A DNA stretch of 64,000 nt from Ananas comosus (Eukaryota; Streptophyta; Magnoliopsida; Poales; Bromeliaceae), in the NCBI RefSeq assembly GCF_001540865.1, contig NC_033632.1:9664388-9728387 (forward strand). Direction: 5' to 3'. This document shows, piece by piece, positions 12,779 through 22,966 of this stretch. The position numbers were made by a program, and so were the translations under genes. Each line of letters begins with the position of its first letter. Positions within the stretch are counted from its first letter, which is position 1. The notes beneath the pieces are model-generated. The model did not search any database. It was not told where the DNA came from and saw only the letters and a program-made list of their open reading frames with translations.

Positions 12779-15497
12779 TATCACGCCCCGGGACTGATAC
12801 AATTTGGGCCGAGCCCGAACACGTCAAACAGGAGCCGACGGACAGATTTTTTCTGTCGCTCAAGGCTCATCCCTGTACATTTCTCAAACAAGAAGTGCAC
12901 TAGCGGAAACATACACAACGGTTACACGAGTGGTAAGCAACATTCCATGAGTGAAAGTAAGGAAAATAAACATCTACACAAGTACTTTATGACTTCACTT
13001 TTGATCACATACATGTATCCATTTCATCCAACTTGTACAAATTCATAAATGTCTTTACATTTCATTTACATCACTTGCATGCATTTCCTTTTACATCACG
13101 ATGCCTCAAAATAAGAACTTTACATTCTTTTCTTCTTTGCTTTACTACATTTCAATCATCAATACAAAAGATGATAAAGGGTTATACAAACTAATAAATG
13201 TAAAGCCCAGACTCGCGAGTGGCAATGTCTCAGGGTGGGCGATACTCTTTACCGCGGCGTCGCCGGCTCGCTCGGTTCCGGCTCTGCTGGAATAGTGGCG
13301 GTGAGAACTACAAACAAAGTTTCCAGTAGGTTCGGCTCCAATACTCGACCGATTTTTCCACATAGGGACAACTCAGGACATAAATAGAAAGGATAAGCAT
13401 AATAGAAACCAAATATATCATGATGCTAATTATGCAAAAAAACTAGAACAATAAGAGAAGATAATGACTCAACCGAATAAATATAAGACAAGAATTAGGA
13501 TAGGTTCTATGTATATTAAATAATAATATATTCTAATTAAATCTTTGTTCTTTGTTCTTTAATCTCAGACTACCGGGAGCTTTCGCCACATTAACTTGCC
13601 CACATTGAAGCTTCCATCATCGCGGGAACCCTCAAGCTGCCTCCCGCCTAAGACCTCCATCGGGCTTTACTCCAACCCACGTAGATGCCAAAACTCCGGA
13701 CGCTCGCTCGCAGGGGAAGCGGACCGCCCTTCAAGCACGCGAACTCATAGCAAGTATGATCGATCCTTAACTCTAAGGCATATATGGTTACAAATCATTT
13801 GTTCTTTACACTAATTCTTAGTGTTCTTGTATATCATTTATTATGCCTAACTCTAGCATATCATTGCTTCTTAGACTTTAACTCGTCTTTATGCCACTGT
13901 TCATTTTCTTTTTTCTTGCTCTAATTCATTCATCATTGTTCTTTGCGTCGGCATTTCTCTTTGATGCCACACACACTAACTCTCACGTGATCACTTTACT
14001 TTATATTATCGAAATGCCACTCGATCTATGTTTATTGTGCATGTTCTTCATCTCATATTCGGGGTGCTCACAATTACATTATGCATACATATAGGGTTGA
14101 ATTAGCTTCTCTAACATTTCAAATAGCACGTGTACTCACATTATGCAACATGTCAATAATATAACATTCTCATCTACCCTATAATGATTCCAACATATAA
14201 ACATTATGCCTCAATTCGAATGACAATTAGGATAGAAGAGAATTCCAATAAGTTGGATACACACCACTCTTACTGCGTACTAAGGATCGCTTACAATGAT
14301 TTTCTTGGAATTTTTTAGACTGACCATTTCGTCACCGCGGCAAAACGTAAACCCTATTAGGCCATTATTATTCATCTTTAATTGGCTTTTGCAACGTCAA
14401 TCCAGCAGGGCACCAACTCATCGGACAAATACCCCCAGATTAGCGTTTCTAGAGGGTCAATTTCATTTTAGAACCCTTACAGCAAAAGCCCCAATTTGGT
14501 TCCTAGCTCATATTCATATCAAAACCTAGGTTGACTCATTAGGAATGCCAAAAGGAAGCTTCAATCTCGCTACTCTAGACTCATAAAAAACCATCCTTAG
14601 CTACAATCAAACCATTGGGGTTTCACCATGAGAAGGGTTGAAGCTAACCTTCAGCTTCACATCTCCATCCAATCATTGTTTAGATCCTAAAAGAAGCCAA
14701 AAGATAGCTCCAATATTCTAAAGTTTTATAAAAACCATTTCTTAGCCTTTATCCAAACCCTAGTTTGGTTCTACCAGAAGTAGCGGTTCAAGCTTACCTG
14801 CTAAGCCGTTAGCTCCTATGTTGCTCCAAAGAGAAAAGAGGAGTACTTCATTCCTTGGTTCATTTCCTTGGGCTTCTTCTTCACCTTCTCTCTTCTTCTT
14901 CTTCTCTTCTTCTCTTCTTCTTCTTCTTTTCCTTACTTTTTTGTCTGTCTTCTTCTTCTTGATCTTTCGAGAGACGAGAAAGAGCAGCCGATGTGACGAG
15001 GGGTGGGGAGAGAGAAATGAGAAAATATCTCGTATCCACCTCTCATTTCACTCTATGGCCTGCATAATTGCAATTAGGCCTCAGCTGTTTATTTATTAAA
15101 CATGCTTGAACTGGGCATTTTCAGTGTCGAGAGCCGTCCAGAAGGCTCTCCGCCAGCACAGCGGCATTTCGCACGAGGCAACCGGGTCTCTCCCAGGGAT
15201 GACGGTTCTCTCGGGGACCGGTCTCTCCCGCACGACGTTTCCCGAGAGCTCGTTTTGCGGACTAAGTCAATTTTTCAGCCTTCTCAATTTTCACGACTGT
15301 CGGACGTCTCTCCCACCAGGGACGGGTCCCGGAGAGCAAGCAAAAACGCATTGTGATATTTTATTATTTCGTCTCGAAAACCGTCCCACATGAGCACTTT
15401 TATCATTTTACACCTCGGACTTTCCGAAGACGTACCATTCTCGCACTCGGTCATATTGACTAAAATGTTCATTTTATTTTTCGAATTTTGGTTATAT
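12779..15497 (-). repeat. Diverged long gypsy LTR, copy B, probably a 3' LTR
   Basis: It shares its left end (TATCACGCCCCGGG in place of TGTCACGCCCCGAG) and several internal blocks with copies A, C and D, including the GCCGGCTCGCTCGGTTCC block near 13261 and the CAAAAGCCCCAATTTGG block near 14480. The right end aligns, with decay, with the GATACGTTACA end of copy C. Immediately to the right lies a gypsy integrase remnant on the minus strand, which is where a 3' LTR should sit for a minus-strand element. Long LTRs of about 2.7 kb fit Tekay/Del-type chromoviruses. A cluster of imperfect GGTCTCTCCC and GGGGACC palindromes lies at 15180-15345. There is a polypyrimidine tract (TTC/TCT) at 14875-14955. 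Confidence 0.6.
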
Positions 15498-15559
15498 TAT
15501 ATATCCACCCTAATTAATCATTTGTCCGCGAATTACGCATAATCTTTAACTCGCTGACT

Positions 15560-16450
15560 TCAAACAAATGCGTAATCTCTCCGCCAATGGTCTACTCGAG
15601 CTCCCAAGGGCTTCTCCTACCGCATATGGTGCTCCACTAGACCTTCAATATGGAACGTCTGCGACTCCGCAGCTTTATTCTTCTGCTGACGAGGATTGCA
15701 CACCGGTACTCTCATAAGACATATCCTCACGTAACTCCACGGCCGTAACTCTAACACATGTTCGAGTTTCGAATATACTTCGAGAGGATGATTTGACACA
15801 ATGGAAAACATATTTGTGAACTCCCGGCGAGTCTCGGTTGTAGTGCAGCTGTACGCTACCGCACCCACACACTCAATATCTCAAATAGGTCCGACATAAC
15901 GACGGGGGCTTAGCTTCTCACGGACCCAAATCGCTTTACTGCCACGCATCGGCGAACTCTAAAAAACTAACCGTCCCAACCGCGAACTCTAATCCTTCCT
16001 CCGCATGCGGATAGCTCTTTTGTTCGAGTGCGCCGTCACTAACGTTGACAGCAAAAGAACCTATTCTCCGCCTCCCGTACCACATCCGCGACCAAGCAGC
16101 CATTCTCGCCCACGTCGCGTCAATGAGATAGAGAGGAGAGAAACGACCACTGTTGACACTATGAGTGCCCTCAATACATTCGGTGGCAGTCCCAGGAAAA
16201 CTCCACTGCGGTATTCGCACACTACGCGATATCCCCCAACTCGGGTTATCCTTCTCGAGATCTACCATGGTTGCCCATAATTAGGCTTACACCCTCCTTT
16301 GATTATCGTTCTTCGCCTTACAGACAATGAGGGTACGCCGCGAAGCACCTACTTTTGCCACGCTTGCGCTACACCAATTCTTTTGTATATAGGGCTCACG
16401 AAAAGTGATCACCTTACTTTACAATGCTATAACCGCCATAGTACTTGGGG
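15560..16450 (-). pseudogene. Ty3/gypsy integrase C-terminal remnant
   Basis: Read on the minus strand, 15936-16268 keeps an open frame with residues of the type KSYPHAEEGLEFAVGT, close to the gypsy consensus for the end of integrase (QKSYAD.RR..LEFAVGDRVFLKVSP). The following bases, in shifted frames, resemble KLSPRYVGPFEIL. Frames change repeatedly, so this is a relic. It sits directly right of LTR copy B and in the orientation expected for the 3' end of the same element. Its 5' part is missing and is replaced at about 16450 by the CACTA element. Family assignment is from the conserved motif order; the link to copy B is inference. Confidence 0.65.
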
Positions 16451-16463
16451 AGAGCCAGTTTGG

Positions 16464-18615
16464 TCAATTGACTTCATCATCCATATTTTGTGATGTAGAT
16501 GCAGCATTGATGGAAATAAATGATTCAAATTGTTGATATGCCTCAACCCTATTTTGTAGATCATTAGAATCCTCATCCATCTCTAAAGGCATCTCATATA
16601 TGTCACGAGGTTGAGTCTTTTGTACAATATGCCAACCTTTATTAACATTGTCAGATGCATAAAATACTTGCGATGCTTGATTGGCCAATACAAAAGGTTC
16701 ATTTGTTTTCAATAATCTTTGGCAATTAACACTAATATGCCCATATTCATCTATTTTCACTCCTTTTTCTTTGTTATATACATCCCACCAATTACATCGG
16801 AACAATACTACTCGACGACCACCAAGATATTGTAATTCAATGATCTCCGTTAAGACCCCATAGTAGTCTCTTCTTTCAGTTTCACTACCAGTATCACCAA
16901 CTACAACCACTCCACTGTTTTGTGTCCTTAAGCCTTTGTCAATATCTTCTATCCGGAATCTATATCCATTTATTAGATATCCATTATAACATGTCACATA
17001 TTTGGTAGGACCACGTGACAAAGAAAGCAAGTCTTCCATAATCAAGTTGTTGTCCTGCTTATGAATTTGTGCAACCTACAAGATGAATGTTACAATAGAA
17101 ATTCTTAGTATTGATATATTACGATAAATTTTAGAAAATTTCAATAAAAATTTATATTTACCTTGATCTTAAACCACTCAATAAAATTTTTGTCAAATAC
17201 TTCTAGTGCCCTTCTACTTTGAATTTGCGAGAACTGACTGAATAATGACATAAAGAAAACACTTAGCTTGTGAAGTTCCAAATAAAGAGAAAAAGCTAAA
17301 GTATATGAAAATTAATTTCATACTCAAGAAATGGTTGAACTTCAGGGCAGTTCTTCAAGACATAAATATGTGCTTGCTTGAACTCATTTGTATCTAAGTC
17401 ACGTGTAGTACCAGCTCCTATCGCTCTCCCAGGTTGACAAAAGATAAATAAACCTTTATGTGCTTTAATATCTCGACAATCATAATTCCTCTCATGGCGA
17501 TTAAACTTTGTCTCAATGCCATGAAGATATCTTGAGTAAAAAGTCATACATTCATTCGCAATGTAACCTTCTGCAATCGAACCCTCTGGGCAAGCTCTAT
17601 TGGGTATGTATCCCTTTAGAGTATACAAGTATTGTTCTATAGAATACATTGATCTATATATTGGCTAGGCCCACCAATCTTAGCCTCATTTGCTAAATGA
17701 ATTGGTAAATGTAACATAACATCGAAAAATGAAGGAGGAAAAACTCTCTCTAGCTTACAAAGAGTCATAGGAATTTGGGCCTCAATCTGATTCAAATCAT
17801 CCAAAAGAGTCATAGGGATCTGGGCCTCAATGTGATTCAAATCATCCAATTATAGTGTCTTAGAACCCACCACAGTGAAAAACGAAGATAACTCAATAAG
17901 TGGTTCAAAAACTGCTTTAGGAAGAAGACCACGTATTGCATACGGAAGTAGGCGTTGCAAAATAACATGACAATCATGACTTTTCAATCCTGATATTTTG
18001 TGCTCTTTAAGGTTCACACAGTGAGATATATTCGATGAGAAGCCATCAGGAACCCTCAATTGTTTAAAGAAAACACAAAATGTGTGCTTTTCCTTTGGAC
18101 ACAATGTATAGGAAGCATGTGGAAGTGCCAATTTGTCTCCTTTTCTAATTGGATGTAATTCAGGCTTTATATTCATTGCTTGCAAATCAAGACGAGATTT
18201 AATAGTGTCCTTTTTTTTTCCTTTAATATTCATGATGGTACCAAGTATGCTATCCGTTATGTTCTTCTCAATGTGCATTAAGTCTAAATTATGGCGCAAC
18301 AAAAGAGTCTTCCAATATGGTAGTTCAAAGAATATACTTTTCTTGTTCCAATTATCACCACGATCACTATGTGATATTTTTTGTCTCTTGTTGGCATATT
18401 TGGTTAAGATAATCCCCTCAAGATCTTGCACCTGTCCTAAAATTTCATCACCAGTAAGAAGCTTTGGTGCACAACCCCTTTCTTTAGTGCCATCAAAAGA
18501 GAATTTATCATTCCTCCATTTGTGATTAATAGGCAAATAGCGTCGGTGGCCCATGTAACATTGCTTACCACCATTAGTTAACCTAATAGAAAATGTGTTC
18601 TTATTGCAACAAGGA
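16464..18615 (-). pseudogene. CACTA transposase, C-terminal two thirds (Transposase_21 end, DUF4218, DUF4216)
   Basis: The minus strand encodes the part of a TNPD-type transposase that starts with ACPCCNKNTFS near 18615 and continues through CYMGHRRYLP at about 18545. It goes on through the DUF4218-like region (PYAIRGLLPKAVFEPL near 17900; EGSIAEGYIANE near 17570) and ends with a DUF4216-like region (16464-17045). A TAA stop interrupts the frame at 17850-17852, and a frameshift near 17645 separates two frames. I infer exons ending at 17324, then 17237-17162, then 17078-16464, with GT/AG borders; the middle exon reads FSQIQSRRALEVF. The N-terminal part is missing on this strand and is found unreversed at 19075-20428. 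The family is certain; exon edges are inferred. Confidence 0.85.
17757..17848 (-). repeat. 45-bp tandem duplication inside the CACTA transposase
   Basis: Two adjacent 45-bp units differ at about three positions. Translated they give the same 15-residue block twice (DDLN.IEAQIPMTL). The length is a multiple of three, so the frame is kept. It lies just after the TAA stop at 17850. Confidence 0.8.
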
Positions 18616-18627
18616 CATGCTATGCCA

Positions 18628-18823
18628 CTACATGGGGCGCATCACGGCTTTCGAGTGGTCGCCGACCGGCCCGTCCGAGAGCTGCGCCAGCCGGAGGACC
18701 GCCAGCTTGTGGAGGAGCATTAGCTCCTCGAAGGAGCGCGCATGTCGCCAGTGGCTCCGGTGGCGCCTCTGCCGCTCCTCCTCCTTTTTCTCTCGGCTCC
18801 CCTCTGGGTACCGAACCTAAACA
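18628..18823 (-). pseudogene. GC-rich fragment of an unidentified gene inside the CACTA element
   Basis: This 196-bp block is GC-rich in contrast to its AT-rich surroundings. On the minus strand it stays open from a TTTAG|GT acceptor-like border at about 18823 to a TAG at 18635-18633. The predicted peptide is rich in charged residues first (REKKEEERQRRHRSHWRH) and then reads SFEELMLLHKLAVLRLAQLS. I do not recognise the family. Such fragments are common in CACTA and Mutator elements that have captured host exons, which is my preferred reading. It interrupts the transposase where its N-terminal part should be, so the placement may also be an assembly join. Confidence 0.4.
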
Positions 18824-18861
18824 AACACCTTACTCATACCTCTTCCTCTCCTCTATATACA

Positions 18862-18889
18862 CACACACACATATATATATACATAACAT

Positions 18890-18953
<64 letters not shown>

Positions 18954-18996
18954 GCGCCTGTGTGTGTGTGTGCGTGTGTGCACATACATACACACA
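18862..18996. repeat. Compound (CA)n (TA)n (CG)n (TG)n microsatellite
   Basis: Alternating purine-pyrimidine sequence throughout: CA and TA repeats, then a CA run that passes into a pure CG run near 18940-18957 and then into TG repeats. The CA-CG-TG order is self-complementary and could fold back. Confidence 0.9.
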
Positions 18997-19022
18997 CATA
19001 GATTAAGAGAACAGTAACTTAT

Positions 19023-20428
19023 AAAAGAGAAACATATCCCATAAAAATCGAATGATAATAGGTAAATGGTTTTTTACCGTGGATCATTCGTAACCTACCT
19101 AGAACAACTACTAGCCGAATCGCTTCGTATACTTTGCCCTCAAGTTTCAAAAAACTTAATACGAAAGTTCTCCTGACCTTTCTTATTCCTTTAAGCTACA
19201 GGAACACATTTTACACCATTATGTATAAGACCTTGAGCACTCCATCAACTCAGTGTGAACTTCCAAATGTCTTATCAAGTTTTAATATGAAAAACCATAG
19301 TAGTACCGCTTTCCAGTCCACTCGGAGTTAGACTCAGTCTACCGCTATTACCCCTCCTTTAACTTCTTCTACTCTCACTGTTACTCTACGTACTTTAATA
19401 TTCTCTAAATATAGGACTTAAATCACTACACCCATCTCTGAAACTCTTGAGATTAAGGTACTCATTACTGCTCTAACTTCTTCTTGGTTTACTACTTCGT
19501 TTCTTTAAGATATCCAATAATTCTCTGAGATTAGTTGGTAATATACTACCAAGGTTTTCGAGTTTTAATAGAAACGATCAGTTTAATGAAGTGTAATTCT
19601 CGGAACCACCCACCTCATTACGTAGTAAATGTTACAACAATGTTAATAATTTTCTACTAGAAGATGGTTCACCTTGTTTAAAAGGATTAAGTATGATGCT
19701 CCGTTTCTTCTAATAAGTTCTAGAACCAGAGAGAATATTTTTTTAACTACGTACATATTTACTAACATACGATATAACCTTCCTCCTACGTTTAAGATTG
19801 AACACGTTTCAAACGCCACGAAGATCTACCTTCGTACTATTCGTATCACCACTTTGGTTCGTTTTCCATTCACCATTTTCTCATGGATACTTCAGTAATG
19901 CGATAAAAGGTGATTTCGGATCTGAAGTTTCCAACAAATACAGGTTTTTCTGTCGGAGGAATTACGCTACCGTATAACTAGTTTCCCAACTACTACCTCA
20001 CTACGCTGTAGGTCGACTAAGTTATAGAACCTCTAGGAAGTTACTTGAAGTACTTAGTAAACGTAACCTCGGAGCGTTACACTCTGAACCAGAACGATCA
20101 CTACCAAAGGTTGGTAAACCTCTAAGCTCTTTTGGTATATCGTAAACCGGCCATTATAATTAAGGTATGTTGAACGGTGGTACCTACACGTACTTCGTTA
20201 GATTAAAATAAGATAGCTACGAATAAGGACCTGGGCTCTCAGGACCTCTACGTTAACTATATATAGAGGTTGGTAATTATTTACTCAATTTCCTCAATAC
20301 CCTACATCCCCAACTTTGTAAACTACATAGATAAGCTGTTTTAAAAGTTAACGTACGTCGAGATGATATCTGATAATTACTGAAAGGTCGAATACCATTG
20401 AATAGGCCTACCTCATGCTTTCCTTTTG
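19023..20428. other. String-reversed segment: encodes the CACTA transposase N-terminus only as unreversed complement
   Basis: Neither true strand codes for anything here. If each base is complemented and read left to right, an ATG appears at 19075 and the frame stays open to 20428, about 451 codons, with one TAG at 20368-20370 and no frameshift. The product contains, in order, ESHLKVYRIVQNYTFWYHHGE, then EEEPNDEAKKFYRLL (near 19470), LYDGSKSSKLSLLVKLLHIK, then MRHPADSISWRSF (near 20000), and FPAYGNLSGWSTKGK (near 20390). These are the Transposase_21 landmarks of CACTA elements in correct order. The last residues are those that normally precede ACPCCNKNT, which is where the minus-strand fragment begins at 18615. 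Reversing the string without complementing it would place the two halves in register. This must be an assembly or gap-filling error. Confidence 0.93.
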
Positions 20429-20975
20429 NTAAAAAATAGAACTTTTCAAAAATAATCTAAAAATGCAAAAATGGAGGCCGAAACAATTAAATTTGGGTAC
20501 CAAACTTGGCCGGAATGGCTTTGCCATTCGACGCGTAGATCTCGAAAAGTGTTTTCCGAATTGGGGCTGCACGCTGAAATCGGATACTCGAGCGAAAAGT
20601 TATGGTCATTTAAAGATTTCTCATGCCGATTGTAAAATTACACAAACTAAACAAAATTTTCGATTTAACTTTACAAAGTCATATTTTTTTAGGAACTCTA
20701 ATGCTGAATTTGCTACGTCAGAATGTCAAGTTCAATAAATAGAGAGAAAAAAATTAGAAAATAGCTTTAAAGTACAAATATGAAAAGCAGCAGTTACAAT
20801 AACCAATAGCAAAATAGCCTCGATTAATTATTGCATGTCCAATTATCCTAAAAATGAAATTCTCTTATCACCAAAATGCAGGCAATCAAATAAAGAGATA
20901 GAGCAAATGATCATAGAAATCAATCCTAAAAGTTCTTATGGCTTTCAAACAAAACAATATAAAACAGATTCATAA
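20429..20975. repeat. CACTA-internal repeat block shared with 33690-33860
   Basis: It starts with a single n at 20429. From about 20490 to 20640 the sequence matches 33690-33845 in the same orientation, through blocks such as GGTACCAAACTTGGCC/GGTATCAAACTGAGCC, CCGAATTGGGGCTGCA/CCAAATTGGGGTTGCA and AAAGTTATGGTCATTT/AAAGTTATGGCCATTT. This is therefore an interspersed repeat and is in normal orientation, unlike the segment left of the n. No gene. Confidence 0.6.
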
Positions 20976-21643
20976 TGTCACGCCCCGAGCCCGATCCCTT
21001 TTGGCCGGTTCGAGAGCGTCAAACATACGCCGAACGGACAGAGCTTCCCCTGTCCGCCCAAGGCTCGACACAAGTATCAATAGAGTACAATTTGTATAAG
21101 CGGAAGCATACACGATGGCTTGCGCGAGGGCAAGCAATAGCCAAGGCGAAAGAATTAACAATTCAATATACAAGTAATATGACTAAATTTAAATCACATA
21201 CATGTATCCAACTATAATCGAGTTGTTCACATTCTTGCATCATTTCTTTTTACATCTCATTTCACCCAAAATATAACTTTTGACATTTAAAATCAAGATT
21301 CTTTACATCATTCATTAAAGCAAGTTCGTGATACTAAAATCATCAAATACAAAAGATGATAGTAAAGGGTATGCAACTACAAAATGATAACCATCTCGGG
21401 NTGGTTGTACCGGTACAACCATCACCTTGTACCGGTACAACAGCTCCAGAATGCTGTTTTAGGCTTCGATTCGACTCTACCTCGCATCGGTCGATGCTAA
21501 AACCATTCTAAGTCTTTCCAAACTCATTTTTAGCCTTTCCAATCTTATTGGAATGCAAGAGAAACTTGTCTATCACTTTCTTTCGACGCTTTAACCAATT
21601 TGGTCAAAGTTCGATTATCGTTTTCGGGTTTCGATATGTTACA
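20976..21643 (-). repeat. Solo LTR (copy D) with perfect CATAA target duplication, internally collapsed
   Basis: The left edge is TGTCACGCCCCGAG at 20976 and the right edge is GATATGTTACA ending at 21643. Both are flanked by the same pentamer, CATAA, at 20971-20975 and 21644-21648. A single n at 21401 separates the left third of the family consensus from its right 240 bp. The other copies have well over 1.5 kb in between, so the middle is missing at the n. Two perfect TGTACCGGTACA palindromes follow the n at 21406-21417 and 21428-21439. It lies inside the CACTA element and so inserted after it. Confidence 0.85.
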
Positions 21644-21648
21644 CATAA

Positions 21649-22966
21649 GTGGATTGAGTCCAGCTTAAAGCTAAAAAGCATCTATCATAGACAACAAAAA
21701 AATCATGGAGAAACCAAAATAAAGTTTCCAATCCATCAGTTTTTTCATAAAAGAATATAAGGCTTAATTATTAACCCAAATTAGAACCTATAGAAACACA
21801 AAACTTAATTAGATTGAAGATACAAAGAAAATTATATATACCAAATGAACAGAGCTTAAAACAGAGTTTAATTAAAAATGTACCAAAATTTTAGTAGATG
21901 CAGAACTTAAATGGGTGACTAATTCTTACAAACAAATAGATAAGAAAATGCAAGATGCTAGTAAAATTTGGGTAAAATTTGGGTAAATTTTGGTGCTTGT
22001 AGATGTTTGCCTGGAGCTTTACAAAACTCTCACTATCAGACTGCTAACAAAAACTAATATATATATATATATATATATATATACAAACCTAAATTCTAAA
22101 ATAGGGATTTTATACACAAAACTAGAGGTAATAGAACAAGAACGAATAGGAGACCCTCTCTAATCCTTCAGCCTTTACTAATTGATACTTGACTTGGAGC
22201 AAGAATGTAAATGGAACATAACCCTACCAACTAAACCCTAAACCCTCCACCAACCAAACAAAAAAAAACAGAGATAAGAGAGGGGAAAAAAAAATAAACT
22301 TCTTAAACCTGGAGTATTGAAGTTTGATTTTTCACTAACCCTAACAAGTTGGGTTTTCACTAAGATCATAAAAAAGAAGAAAAAAAAACCTAGAAGTTAT
22401 CTACCTGGTAATAACTCGAGGTCGAGAAGAAGCGTTGAACCGCAAGCTGCGCCAACCACAAGCGCAGGTGCCAACCACAAGCTCCGCCAACCACAAGCGC
22501 CGCCAAAGGTTAAGCTTTAATCGCTCGAATGCAACACGTTGCTTAGTTTCAGGCCCAAATACAACACACTAGGGTCTGATGTTGATGAGTTGCTTCAGAT
22601 CTTAGGGTGAGGAAAAGGGGAGTGGTGGGAGAGGGGAGGGAAAAGATGCTAGGTTGAGAGACTGGTGGTAGAGGGGAGGGAGAAGATGGAGAGGTTGAGA
22701 AAACACCTCAGGGGAAAGAGAAGGGGTAGGTGAAAAAAAACAGCGCGAAATGAAAAAAAGTAGCGCCTTTCCTGTAGCATCGCGCCTTTGGGCTTTTTGC
22801 GACGGGCCGGATCCAAATTAAGGCGACCAAATAAATTTTGGTCGGTAAAAATTTGGCTCTTTTAGCCCATCTGAAAGTTGATTTATATTTTTTGCATTTT
22901 TAGTAACCACTTAAAAAACTGATCATCAATAATTGGTCACTAAAAAGCCTTTTTCTTGTAGTGTCA
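21649..22966 (-). mobile_element. 5' region of the CACTA element
   Basis: Non-coding 5' part of the CACTA element. A (TA)n run lies at 22060-22082 and the sequence is AT-rich to about 22420. Then follow a short duplicated GCCAACCACAAGC motif near 22450-22505 and GGGAG-rich sequence at 22610-22735. The last 170 bp contain paired TTGGTCACTAAAAAG-like subterminal repeats, and the edge TTTTTCTTGTAGTG is at 22953-22966. No frame of note. Confidence 0.65.

Larger units (their letters stand above)
16464..22966 (-). mobile_element. CACTA (En/Spm) element, 3' end missing, nested and partly misassembled
   Basis: The 5' terminus is at 22966: read on the minus strand the element starts CACTACAAGAAAAAGG. 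Transposase sequence of the TNPD type follows on the same strand down to a stop at 16464. Between them lie a solo LTR (20976-21643), a segment that reads only as an unreversed complement (19023-20428), a microsatellite and a GC-rich gene fragment (18628-18823). The 3' terminus (CACTACAAG on the plus strand near 16.4 kb) was looked for and not found: the coding end abuts a gypsy integrase remnant. The transposase is broken by at least two nonsense codons and one frameshift, so the element is not autonomous. Confidence 0.75.

Noticed and set aside
12638..13048. 136-codon plus-strand frame at the left end of LTR copy B
   Set aside because: It crosses the LTR border and contains the non-coding landmark blocks shared with copies A and D, which do not keep the frame.
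19134..19898. Plus-strand open frames of 65-74 codons in 19.1-19.9 kb
   Set aside because: They arise because the segment is string-reversed; only the unreversed complement codes, so these are not genes.
19023..20428. A natural inversion or an antisense gene as explanation of the odd segment
   Set aside because: A DNA inversion gives the reverse complement. The coding form here is the complement without reversal, which changes strand polarity and cannot occur in DNA.
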